From: CALBPI01 sp039187375
Lineage (GTDB): Bacteria > Pseudomonadota > Gammaproteobacteria > Steroidobacterales > Woeseiaceae
DNA: 7,450 nucleotides
Assembly (NCBI GenBank): GCA_039187375.1
Contig: JBCCZN010000141.1
Location: 1 to 7,450 of the forward strand
Direction of reading: 5' to 3'
Positions within the stretch are counted from its first letter, which is position 1, and each line of letters starts with the position of its first letter. The notes under the pieces are model-generated. The model was not told the DNA's origin, did no database searches, and saw nothing but the letters and a program-made list of their open reading frames with translations. The translations under genes were made by a program, and so were the position numbers. This document shows, piece after piece, positions 1 through 6,774 of this stretch.

Positions 1-2
1 TT

Positions 3-476
3 ATGCGCATTCGTCTGATCCTGATCGTCACCGCCCTGCTCCTGTCACCGGCAATATCCGCTGCGCATCATTCGGGCGACAAAGACGAGGCGGCTCGCAC
101 GGCACTGGCATCGCTGCTGGAAGACTTTTTGTACAAAGCCATTTATGGAGAGCGCGCGATTCACGCGCGCTTTTGGCATGACGATCTGGTGTATACCTCA
201 TCGCGAGGTACACGCACCGACAAGGCATCGATTCTGGCCAATATGAGTGAGGATGCCCCAAGCATTGAACCGGCACAGATATTCTCCGGTGAACAGGTGC
301 GTATCAGCGTGCGTGGTGATATGGCCATTGTCGCCTTTCAATTGGTCGCCACACCCAACCCGAAGGCAGAGGTGCCCGCAGAGAATCGGGTGCTGTACTA
401 CAACACCGGGACCTTTGTGTATGAAAACAACGAGTGGCGAGCGATCGCCTGGCAAGCGACTAGAATCCCGGAATAA
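3..476 (+). CDS. Secreted NTF2-like / DUF4440 (SnoaL-fold) protein
   Basis: A 157-residue protein with a clear Sec signal peptide: basic MRIR start, hydrophobic core to about residue 16, and a likely cleavage site at residues 20-21 (ISAA before HHSG). The mature part has the size and pattern of a single NTF2-like cone domain of the DUF4440/SnoaL type. It shows an N-terminal helix, a FWHDDLVYTSS segment (57-67), and a final strand pair containing GTFVYENNEWRAIAWQAT (136-153), where the family often has a W..vawQaTri ending. Such domains bind small molecules or act as simple enzymes, and the substrate cannot be read from the sequence. The signal peptide supports the ATG at base 3, although its ribosome binding site lies outside the window. 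Its TAA stop overlaps the next ATG (TAATG), so it is probably co-translated with the amidohydrolase. The fold is well supported; the function is unknown. Confidence 0.82.
   Translation: MRIRLILIVTALLLSPAISAAHHSGDKDEAARTALASLLEDFLYKAIYGERAIHARFWHDDLVYTSSRGTRTDKASILANMSEDAPSIEPAQIFSGEQVRISVRGDMAIVAFQLVATPNPKAEVPAENRVLYYNTGTFVYENNEWRAIAWQATRIPE
150..174 (+). other. Perfect GC hairpin followed by short T run inside the first gene
   Basis: AGCGCGCG (151-158) and CGCGCGCT (164-171) are perfect inverted repeats around a 5-base loop, followed by TTT. The shape resembles an intrinsic terminator or pause site, but it lies inside a coding region and the T run (171-174) is short. It may simply result from the codons used there. 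Confidence 0.35.
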
Positions 477-2152
477 TGGCGAGACAACGTACATTACTCC
501 TGCCAGGTCTTAGCGCTATCGCGCTGCTTGCGTCTGGCTGTGATAGCACGGCACCCGAACGACAGCGTATCGATCTGTTGGTCACCGAAGCGAATGGTTA
601 CAACGTGCTCGCAGATGCCACGATCGTGCCGTTTGAGGTCATGGCGGTTGATTCAGGTAAGGTCATCGCGCTGGGCGATGCCGCGTTGGCGCAGCAATTC
701 AGTGCAACCAAAACACTGGCGGTTTCTGGCGCGACCGTACTGCCGGGCCTCATTGACGCACATGGACACGTATCCAGTCTTGGTAAGCTGCGCCAGTCTT
801 TGGACGTCGCCGGCATTGCGAGTCTGGATCAAACCCTCAGTGCCGTTGCAGATTACGCGCAAGGGTTAACGGCAGGTGAATGGGTAACCGGCCGTGGCTG
901 GAACCAGGTCATTTGGCGGGATCAACAATTCCCGACAGCCGAAGATCTGGATTCCGTCGTCGCCGAGCGTCCGGTGTTTCTCAATCGTATCGATGGACAT
1001 GCGGCCTGGGCCAACACAGAAGCATTGCGACTCGCCGGAATCAATGCCGACACCGTCGATCCGGACGGTGGCAAGATCCTTCGCGATGCGCAGGGCGAAG
1101 CGACCGGAGTGCTAATCGACAGCGCCATGGGCCTGGTGGAACGGGTGATCCCGATTGACACGCGCGAACGCCGTACGGCGCATATCAAGACCGCTCTGGC
1201 TGAGCTAGCCTCGCTCGGCATCACTTCTGTACACGATGCGGGTTCGCTTCTGGTCGAGATTTCAATCTATCAGGCACTGGCCAAGAACAATGAGCTTCCG
1301 ATTCGCGTCTCGGCGATGCTCGGCGGCGAAGCGACACTGGATGCGTTCAACGCACCGATCCGGGGCTACGCAGAAGACCGATTCGAAACCACCAGCGTCA
1401 AGTTGTATGCCGACGGCGCACTGGGTAGTCGGGGCGCGGCCTTGTTAAGCGACTATTCGGACAACCTCGGCAACACCGGTTTGTTATTCGCCGACGCAGC
1501 GACGATGGCGAAGGTGATCGGCAAAGCACACGCCAAAGGATTTGCTGCGCATATTCATGCGATTGGCGATGCAGCGAATCGGGCCGTGCTCGATGCCTTC
1601 GAAGAACTGAATGATGGCAAACCTAGCGGCCTGCACGATCGTATCGAGCACGCACAGGTCTTGGCGCTAGACGATATCCCGCGTTTGAAGACGCTGGGTA
1701 TCACTGCGTCAGTGCAACCCACACATGCCACTAGCGACAAGAACATGGCGGAGGACCGATTGGGTAGCGAGCGCATCAAGGGCGCTTACGCATGGCGTAA
1801 GTTCCTCGATGCGGGCGTAGCGATTGCTGCGGGCTCGGATTTTCCGGTGGAAAAACCGGAGATGTTCGATGGCCTGTACGCCGCCATTTCGCGCCAGGAC
1901 AAGCAGGGTGAACCACTGGGCGGTTGGTACCCAGGCGAAGCGCTAACTCGGGAGGAAACACTCGCCGCCTTCAGTATCTGGGCGGCTGCCTCAGTAGACC
2001 AAGATGATCGTCTCGGCAACCTCTCGCCAGGGCAATGGGCTGACTTCATCGTCATCGACCGGGATTATTTCGATGTACCAGTTGCGCAAATCTGGCAAAT
2101 CGACGTCTTACAGACCTGGGTGGCAGGTGAGCTCGTTTATCGTCGCGACTAG
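476..2152 (+). CDS. YtcJ-type metal-dependent amidohydrolase, predicted lipoprotein
   Basis: A 558-residue amidohydrolase_3 (YtcJ/NfdA-like) enzyme, expected to hydrolyse an amide or related C-N bond with a metal-activated water. Its natural substrate is not predictable. Family landmarks run in order: GLIDAHGHV (91-99) with metal ligands H96 and H98; HDAG (253-256); KLYADGALGSRGA (309-321), where K309 is a candidate bridging lysine; HIHAIGD (359-365); RIEHAQV (389-395); and AAGSDFPVE (451-459), where D455 is the usual catalytic aspartate. The length is normal for the family. The N-terminus is a lipoprotein signal peptide with lipobox LASGC, giving lipidated C22. The next residue is Asp, which in E. 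coli favours inner-membrane retention, so the enzyme probably faces the periplasm. The start ATG overlaps the upstream TAA by one base and has only a weak GGA in front, implying translational coupling. Family is certain; localisation is likely. Confidence 0.93.
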   Translation: MARQRTLLLPGLSAIALLASGCDSTAPERQRIDLLVTEANGYNVLADATIVPFEVMAVDSGKVIALGDAALAQQFSATKTLAVSGATVLPGLIDAHGHVSSLGKLRQSLDVAGIASLDQTLSAVADYAQGLTAGEWVTGRGWNQVIWRDQQFPTAEDLDSVVAERPVFLNRIDGHAAWANTEALRLAGINADTVDPDGGKILRDAQGEATGVLIDSAMGLVERVIPIDTRERRTAHIKTALAELASLGITSVHDAGSLLVEISIYQALAKNNELPIRVSAMLGGEATLDAFNAPIRGYAEDRFETTSVKLYADGALGSRGAALLSDYSDNLGNTGLLFADAATMAKVIGKAHAKGFAAHIHAIGDAANRAVLDAFEELNDGKPSGLHDRIEHAQVLALDDIPRLKTLGITASVQPTHATSDKNMAEDRLGSERIKGAYAWRKFLDAGVAIAAGSDFPVEKPEMFDGLYAAISRQDKQGEPLGGWYPGEALTREETLAAFSIWAAASVDQDDRLGNLSPGQWADFIVIDRDYFDVPVAQIWQIDVLQTWVAGELVYRRD

Positions 2153-2167
2153 CTGCAGACAGTAAGC

Positions 2168-2173
2168 AAAGGG
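2168..2173 (+). promoter_or_regulatory. Shine-Dalgarno site of gloB
   Basis: AAAGGG lies 6 bases before the ATG at 2180, within the 27-base gap after the amidohydrolase stop. It fixes the gloB start and allows translation independent of the upstream genes. No promoter or terminator is evident in the gap. Confidence 0.6.
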
Positions 2174-2179
2174 CAACGC

Positions 2180-2971
2180 ATGCTGATAGAACAAATTTGG
2201 GTCGGCAACAACTACCGCAACTTCAACTATCTGATCGCCTGCAGCGAAACGGGTGAGGCGTTAGCGATCGATCCACTGGACTTTCGACGCTGTCTCGATA
2301 CGGCCAAGGCGCGCGGCTGGGACATTACGCAAGTGCTCAATACCCACGAGCATCCCGATCATATCGGTGGCAATAAGGCGGTCATCTCAGCCACCGGCGC
2401 CAAATTGATCGCGCACAAGGATGCCGGCAATAAAATCAAAGGCATCGATCGCGGCGTCGGTGCGGGCGATTCAATACGTGTTGGCAAGACAGTTGAGCTG
2501 GAGTGTCTGGATACACCGGGCCATACAATGTGCCATATCTGCCTGATGGCGCACGGCGATCATGCCGCACTGTTCAGCGGCGATACGTTGTTCAATGCCG
2601 GCGCGGGCAACTGTCACAACGGCGGACACCCTGAACTGCTCTACGAGACGTTTGAAAGCCAATTAGCAAAACTGGGTAACGACACCAAGCTGTATCCCGG
2701 CCATGAATACCTGTCGGCGAACCTTAAATTTACGCTGGATCGCGAGCCAGGTAACACCGCCGCAAGCGAACTACTGGCATCAATCGAGAACATGGACGAG
2801 AACGATCCGGTGGTGACGACGCTCGGCGAAGAAAAGGCGTTCAATACCTTTTTCCGCCTGGACTCTCAGGCGGTGATCGATGGACTGCGCGAGCACTTCG
2901 ACGATCTGCCCGATTCGCCCGACGCCAAGACAATATTTTTGAAGCTGCGTGAGTTGCGCAATAGCTGGTAA
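2180..2971 (+). CDS. gloB: Hydroxyacylglutathione hydrolase (glyoxalase II)
   Basis: A 263-residue cytoplasmic metallo-beta-lactamase-fold hydrolase. It would cleave S-lactoylglutathione to D-lactate and glutathione, the second step of methylglyoxal detoxification. The N-terminal part carries THEHPDH (55-61), TPGHT (112-116), SGDTLF (133-138) and YPGHEY (172-177). These supply the complete binuclear metal set H56, H58, D60, H61, H115, D135 and H175. The C-terminal HAGH-type domain is present, with EPGN (189-192), NTFFR (222-226) and a terminal LRELRNSW. The glutathione-binding loop is unusual. Where classical enzymes have GCGR/K-x-x-EGT, this protein has GAGNCHNGGH (141-150), so the usual basic residue is replaced by N144. 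Y177, R257 and R260, which match other thioester-site residues, are kept. A divergent glyoxalase II is most likely; another glutathione thioesterase is possible. It converges on the minus-strand kinase gene with a 6-base gap. Confidence 0.9.
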   Translation: MLIEQIWVGNNYRNFNYLIACSETGEALAIDPLDFRRCLDTAKARGWDITQVLNTHEHPDHIGGNKAVISATGAKLIAHKDAGNKIKGIDRGVGAGDSIRVGKTVELECLDTPGHTMCHICLMAHGDHAALFSGDTLFNAGAGNCHNGGHPELLYETFESQLAKLGNDTKLYPGHEYLSANLKFTLDREPGNTAASELLASIENMDENDPVVTTLGEEKAFNTFFRLDSQAVIDGLREHFDDLPDSPDAKTIFLKLRELRNSW

Positions 2972-2977
2972 CGGCCC

Positions 2978-3727
2978 TTAACGTACCAAATCCACAGCGA
3001 CATCCCATAAACGCACAATGGCGGCATAGGCCATGCGTGCCCGTCGCAAGTGTGCAGCGTTAGCGACAACGCCTGCATGACGCGCATAGTGGTCGATAAA
3101 TTGCTGTTGCTCTTCAGCCGACCATTCGAACGACTCGAGTACGCAAGCGACATCAAACCAGCGATCACCGTGAGATGCATATTCCCAATCGAGCAACACA
3201 GCCGTTGATTGCGGTTGCCGTAGGAGAAAATTGCTCGGTGTGGGATCGCGATGACAGACGACCCAATCATCGTCTTCACGATAGGCGTGCACCTCATCCA
3301 GCAATGGTCCACAGCGCGACGGTTGGTCGATGATATCGGCGTAGACCTGAGCCAGCTCTGCCACGCCACGACGGACATCCAGAGAGTCCGGCAGCTGCAA
3401 CCGGTGGATTGACGCCAGTGTGTGTGCCATCGCTTCCAGATGCGGCGTGTCGGCTGGTTCGCCGTCGATCCAGTGCATTAGCAGCAAGCGCTCATTGAGA
3501 TCACAGTCCACCAGCTCAGGCGCCAGACCGACTGCCGCAGCTGCCCGCTGCGCAGCCACCTCAAACTGCGGTGTTAGCCACGGCGCACAGGTACGGCGGA
3601 TAAACGCATAATCGCCGTCCGGTGTGCGGATACGCCAACCTTCACCGCGCACAGTTGCGATCGGTTCGAGATTCACCGTACAGACTGGCAAGCGCAGTTG
3701 CAGCCAGCCCAGATCCTGCTCATTCAC
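2978..3727 (-). CDS. APH/choline-kinase-fold phosphotransferase, probable thiamine kinase
   Basis: A 249-residue small-molecule kinase of the aminoglycoside phosphotransferase fold. It has a substrate-clamping helix region, the catalytic loop VCHRDPTPSN (157-166; H159, D161, N166) and the metal-binding LLDWEYASHGD (178-188; D180, E182). The LDWEYA..GD pattern, and an arginine rather than lysine in the ATP-binding strand (FIRR, 42-45), recall E. coli ThiK, which phosphorylates thiamine to thiamine monophosphate. It is the last gene of the TPP-riboswitch operon, 9 bases after the pnuC stop, so trapping imported thiamine by phosphorylation is the best guess. Choline or another alcohol cannot be excluded from motifs alone. 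The start is GTG (3727-3725): an in-frame TGA lies three codons upstream, and no Shine-Dalgarno sequence is obvious, which suggests coupling to pnuC. Fold is secure; substrate is inferred from context. Confidence 0.85.
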   Translation of the reverse strand: MNEQDLGWLQLRLPVCTVNLEPIATVRGEGWRIRTPDGDYAFIRRTCAPWLTPQFEVAAQRAAAAVGLAPELVDCDLNERLLLMHWIDGEPADTPHLEAMAHTLASIHRLQLPDSLDVRRGVAELAQVYADIIDQPSRCGPLLDEVHAYREDDDWVVCHRDPTPSNFLLRQPQSTAVLLDWEYASHGDRWFDVACVLESFEWSAEEQQQFIDHYARHAGVVANAAHLRRARMAYAAIVRLWDVAVDLVR

Positions 3728-3736
3728 GTGTTGTCA

Positions 3737-4330
3737 TCAGCGCAGGTCGCGCCGCCAAGAAATCCACCCTATGGGAATAAGGATGACATAGACGCCATAG
3801 AGCATGGCGGTGAAATAGAACTCTCGATCAACGAATAAACCGATGGATACGATGTCGATCACCAACCAATACCACCAATTCTCGAGAACCTTTTGCGCCG
3901 TTAACCAAGTTGCCCAAACAGCCGTCCAGCTGGTGAACGAATCGATCACCGGTTGCACCTGATCGGTGAAACGCGCCAGCAACACACTGCTCAGCCCAAC
4001 CAATACGGCGATCACCACCAGCGCGACTGCGTGCGCCCTCAGATTTAGCGTCGAAACCGGTAATGCCTTGCGGTGGGGTCCACCGCCATAACGCCAGCGC
4101 CAGAAACCAAACACTGCCATGCCCAGATAAAACAGATTCAGTGCGCTCTCCATATAGAGCTGGCCAAGACCGAACAAGTAGACATACAGGCTGGTGCTGC
4201 CCAATGCGCAAGCCCAACACCATAGTGACTGGCGTATCGCGAACACCAAATAACCAACACCCAGTGCAGCAGCAATGAGCTCGAGTGTGCCTGGCAAAGT
4301 CACAAAAGCGGCAACACCTTCATGACGCAT
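3737..4330 (-). CDS. pnuC: PnuC-family transporter, probable thiamine transporter PnuT
   Basis: A 197-residue inner-membrane protein with about seven hydrophobic segments, typical of PnuC-family vitamin transporters that work by facilitated diffusion and depend on a kinase to trap the substrate. Landmarks are WCW (37-39), ALNLFYLGMAVFGFWRW (63-79, with the family aromatic cluster at W77/W79), ENWWYWLVIDIVSIGLF (150-166) and the final IGWISW (187-192). PnuC itself carries nicotinamide riboside. Members in TPP-riboswitch operons are called PnuT and are proposed to carry thiamine, which fits this context. The start is uncertain. The ATG at 4330 has AAGG 4 bases upstream and overlaps the preceding gene by 31 bases. 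A GTG at 4303-4301 gives a compact GTGA overlap with that gene's stop and removes nine residues. Neither choice affects the membrane core. Confidence 0.88.
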   Translation of the reverse strand: MRHEGVAAFVTLPGTLELIAAALGVGYLVFAIRQSLWCWACALGSTSLYVYLFGLGQLYMESALNLFYLGMAVFGFWRWRYGGGPHRKALPVSTLNLRAHAVALVVIAVLVGLSSVLLARFTDQVQPVIDSFTSWTAVWATWLTAQKVLENWWYWLVIDIVSIGLFVDREFYFTAMLYGVYVILIPIGWISWRRDLR

Positions 4331-4539
4331 ACTGCCTTGCTGTGGTCAAAACTAATGCGCAATTCATCTGTAATCAGGGCCATCACCTCATCATAGTCGC
4401 CGGTGACCTGGGTACTCATCGGATTGGTTACCACGTCGATGCCAGCGTGCGAATTCAGACGCTCAATAAACGCCTTGATGATCGAGATATAGTCATCAGC
4501 CAGCGGGTACAACGACAGCTCAACACGTGCCTGCATCAT
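4300..4539 (-). CDS. YkoF/MTH1187-type thiamine-binding-domain protein (DUF77)
   Basis: A 79-residue single-domain protein matching the thiamine-binding (PF01910, former DUF77) pattern. It has an opening strand ARVELSLYPL (4-13), a helix with IKAFIERLNS (21-30), then the signature NPMSTQVTGDYDEVMALI (39-56) and a closing hydrophobic strand VCVMKVLPLL (70-79). In B. subtilis, YkoF of this fold binds thiamine or its pyrimidine moiety beside an ABC transporter. Single-domain homologues assemble into oligomers. There is no signal peptide, so it should act in the cytoplasm and is not a periplasmic binding protein. It lies 19 bases after the TonB receptor and overlaps the start of the PnuC gene, within the TPP-riboswitch operon. 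Two adjacent ATGs exist. The second (4536-4534) has better spacing, 7 bases from GGGAG, so the true protein may be one residue shorter. It could be a ligand buffer or a regulator of uptake; this is inference. Confidence 0.85.
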   Translation of the reverse strand: MMQARVELSLYPLADDYISIIKAFIERLNSHAGIDVVTNPMSTQVTGDYDEVMALITDELRISFDHSKAVCVMKVLPLL

Positions 4540-4543
4540 GAGT

Positions 4544-4549
4544 CTCCCT
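4544..4549 (-). promoter_or_regulatory. Shine-Dalgarno site of the YkoF-like gene
   Basis: AGGGAG on the minus strand sits in the 19-base gap after the receptor stop. It lies 4 bases before the first ATG and 7 before the second, favouring the second start slightly. Confidence 0.6.
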
Positions 4550-4558
4550 GAAGCCAGA

Positions 4559-6673
4559 CTAGTAACGCCAGTCTATCGAGATGCCTAACTGACGACGATC
4601 ACCGAGCCGAACATAGCGGGTCGGCGCAAAATCCGGCGGCTGATTACCGAAAAAGAACCCACGCACAGCATAAGCCTCATCCGTCACGTTGCGTGCCCAT
4701 GCAGTGACCTGCCACCGATCACGAGCGAAGCCGGCCGAGAGGTGGAGCAACTCGTATGCATCCGAACGCTGGTCATGGCTGTTAGAGAAGAAAAATTCAT
4801 CCACGGCAACGACGTCCGCTCGCGCAAACCAGCCACTGTCAAACTGCGCACGCGCACCCACCGAGATGCTATAGCCCGGCGCATGGGCTTGCTCGCGCCC
4901 GGACAAATCGACATCGTCAGTTTCAAACTCATCGAAGCTGACATCCAGCAGGCCCAGATTGGCATACAACTGCAATACGGACGTCGCCTGCCATAGTGTG
5001 GTCAGCTCAAGTCCCGCGTTGGTTCCGGTCGCCGCATTGTCGTTGAAAAATACAAATGTCGACGGATCGTTGGGAACCAATTGCAATGATGTCCCGACTT
5101 GCTGGTCATTGCGTCGGGCATAGAACACTGTTGCCGTGACGCTGGTCGTATCACCCTGCCAACGCAGACCGGTCTCCAGATTCCATAAATATTCAGCTTC
5201 GAATTCGCGTCGTCCCTCGGGCACCAGACCCAAATTGAATCCACCCATTTTGTAGCCGCGGGACAGACTGGCATATCCCGATAGCGTGTCATTAAAAGAC
5301 TGGGTTACCGAGACATGCCCGCCAACGGCTGTCTCGGCGGGACTCAACGCAAGCCCGCCCGAGTCTGCATAGTCCGCATCGCGTCGCTCGACGCGCAAAC
5401 CCAGCGACCAGACTCGCAGCGAATCAACGCCAAAGTCCAACTGACCGAATAACGCCAGCTTGTTGGACTCATAATCACTGTTGCCGACGCTGACCTCGGT
5501 CGTGCCAGGAAAGCTGCCGTCAGTAAACAGACCATCGTCAGTGGTAACCAGAGACTCTTTCAGGCGCAACGCGTAGACACCGACCAGCCAGTCGGTCGAA
5601 CCGCCGAACAAACGCCCGTCCGGTCGAGACTGCAGGCGAAATTCCTGATTGACCGTGTCACGAGTTCGGTCACGTCTGGAGAAAAAATCATAATCCGGTG
5701 TAAACGGTGCGCTTGGCGGGGCCGCAAAAAATCCGGCCCAATACGGCTGATTGCCCCAGTCCGAATCAAAACTGAATTCGATATCGGACTGCGCCAGACC
5801 CGTGACACTGGTGAAGCTGACCGCTGGAGAGAGCGTCTGCTGCCAGCGCACACCTAACGCCTTGGTGCGCTGCGCATCACGACCCGGGCGATTGGAATAG
5901 GTCGTGAATCCATTATCCAGCGCAAACGCGTCATAGCCGTTGCTCTGGTCGATGTACATCAGCGTCGTGTCGATTTGTGCAGCCTCGCTGGGCGTCCAGC
6001 GCAACCGCGTTCGCAATAGCTTTTCGTCGCGCCCGTTGGTGTCGTCACGGTTCAAAAATGGGTTGTCGCGAAAACCGTTTGACTCGCTGCCCTGAGCCGC
6101 CACACGAAACGCCAGACGCTCAGTGATCGGGCCACCCACGGCAATGCCAAGCGATTGGTAGTCATCGCTACCCACACCCAGCTGCACGCGTGCGTCCCAA
6201 TCCTGCGACGGCGCGACACTCTGCTGAACAATCAAGCCGGCCAGTGCATTCGCGCCGTAACGGGTGGCCTGCGGCCCACGTAAGACCTCGATCTGCGCCA
6301 TATCCCAGGTTGCCGAGATGCCGCCGATACCGGAAAAATCAATGTCATCGATGATGACACCGACAGACGGATTGGGTGCGCCTTCGTATTGACTGCGTTC
6401 ACCGATGCCGCGCAACTGGAAATATCGTGCGCGGTTTGATCCACCGGCGAAATGCAGATTCGGCACCAACAAGGAAATTTCCTCGAGGTTTTGCAGTGCG
6501 CCCTCTTCAATGGTGCGCTGATTCACCACTGCAATACTGGCGGCAATTTCCGGTAGCGTACGCTCGCGCAGGTCGCCGATGACGACAATCTCGTCAAGCG
6601 TCGATTCGGCTAACGCCAGTGAATTCAAAAAAAGGGATACAGCGCACGCCGCTGCGATTATCAGACGTATCAT
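4559..6673 (-). CDS. TonB-dependent outer-membrane receptor, probable thiamine uptake (Omr1-like)
   Basis: A 704-residue TonB-dependent receptor that should carry its ligand across the outer membrane using TonB-ExbBD energy. It has a Sec signal peptide with an ALA cleavage motif (20-22), then a TonB box DEIVVIGD (27-34). The plug domain follows with VPNLHF (70-75), LRGIGERSQ (87-95), IEVLRGPQATRYGANALAG (128-146), and a long beta-barrel ending in the aromatic terminus ISIDWRY expected for Bam-dependent assembly. Length and layout are normal and complete. Sequence alone resembles many iron-siderophore receptors. However, it is the first gene behind a TPP riboswitch and precedes PnuT-like, thiamine-binding and kinase genes, so thiamine, a phosphorylated form or a precursor is the likely ligand. 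Its Shine-Dalgarno GGGAG (6683-6679), 5 bases before the ATG, is part of the riboswitch 3' end. Family is certain; ligand is inferred from regulation. Confidence 0.95.
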   Translation of the reverse strand: MIRLIIAAACAVSLFLNSLALAESTLDEIVVIGDLRERTLPEIAASIAVVNQRTIEEGALQNLEEISLLVPNLHFAGGSNRARYFQLRGIGERSQYEGAPNPSVGVIIDDIDFSGIGGISATWDMAQIEVLRGPQATRYGANALAGLIVQQSVAPSQDWDARVQLGVGSDDYQSLGIAVGGPITERLAFRVAAQGSESNGFRDNPFLNRDDTNGRDEKLLRTRLRWTPSEAAQIDTTLMYIDQSNGYDAFALDNGFTTYSNRPGRDAQRTKALGVRWQQTLSPAVSFTSVTGLAQSDIEFSFDSDWGNQPYWAGFFAAPPSAPFTPDYDFFSRRDRTRDTVNQEFRLQSRPDGRLFGGSTDWLVGVYALRLKESLVTTDDGLFTDGSFPGTTEVSVGNSDYESNKLALFGQLDFGVDSLRVWSLGLRVERRDADYADSGGLALSPAETAVGGHVSVTQSFNDTLSGYASLSRGYKMGGFNLGLVPEGRREFEAEYLWNLETGLRWQGDTTSVTATVFYARRNDQQVGTSLQLVPNDPSTFVFFNDNAATGTNAGLELTTLWQATSVLQLYANLGLLDVSFDEFETDDVDLSGREQAHAPGYSISVGARAQFDSGWFARADVVAVDEFFFSNSHDQRSDAYELLHLSAGFARDRWQVTAWARNVTDEAYAVRGFFFGNQPPDFAPTRYVRLGDRRQLGISIDWRY

Positions 6674-6675
6674 CG

Positions 6676-6766
6676 AAACTCCCTACGCCGGTATTACCCG
6701 GATCAGGTGATAAGGGTTCCGACGCTGCGCGCGCCGATCTCAGGCCAAGGCCACCCCTGTAAATTT
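6676..6766 (-). promoter_or_regulatory. TPP (THI-box) riboswitch
   Basis: Read on the minus strand, the leader shows the conserved thiamine-pyrophosphate aptamer elements in order: AGGGGTGGCC (from 6758), CTGAGA (6743-6738), AACCC (6718-6714), ACCTGATC (6708-6701), GTAATACCGG (6697-6688) and GGCGTAGGGAG (6689-6679). The 6739-6715 stretch is the variable P3 arm. AAATTT (6766-6761) can pair with GAGTTT (6681-6676), with two G-U pairs, as helix P1. Closing P1 would cover part of the receptor gene's Shine-Dalgarno GGGAG. High TPP is therefore predicted to block translation of the receptor and, through coupling and polarity, lower the downstream genes. No terminator hairpin with a U run is visible, which agrees with translational rather than transcriptional control. 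Confidence 0.95.
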
Positions 6767-6774
6767 GAGCTGTG

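Noticed and set aside
2972..2977. Bidirectional terminator between the convergent gloB and kinase genes
   Set aside because: The gap is only 6 bases, and no convincing stem with a T run is visible in the adjoining coding ends on either strand.
2866..3378. 170-codon minus-strand open frame across the gloB-kinase junction
   Set aside because: It overlaps two genes with clear catalytic motifs and shows no recognisable domain or start signal.
3737..4330. Nicotinamide riboside transporter (true PnuC) function
   Set aside because: The family matches, but no NAD-salvage gene is present and the operon is under TPP control, so the PnuT assignment is preferred.
4285..4551. 88-codon plus-strand open frame opposite the YkoF-like gene
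   Set aside because: It is antisense to a gene with a clear family signature; no ribosome binding site or domain is visible.
4559..6673. TonB receptor as a siderophore receptor
   Set aside because: The barrel alone would allow it, but the TPP riboswitch and thiamine-type neighbours point to a vitamin ligand, and no iron-related gene is nearby.
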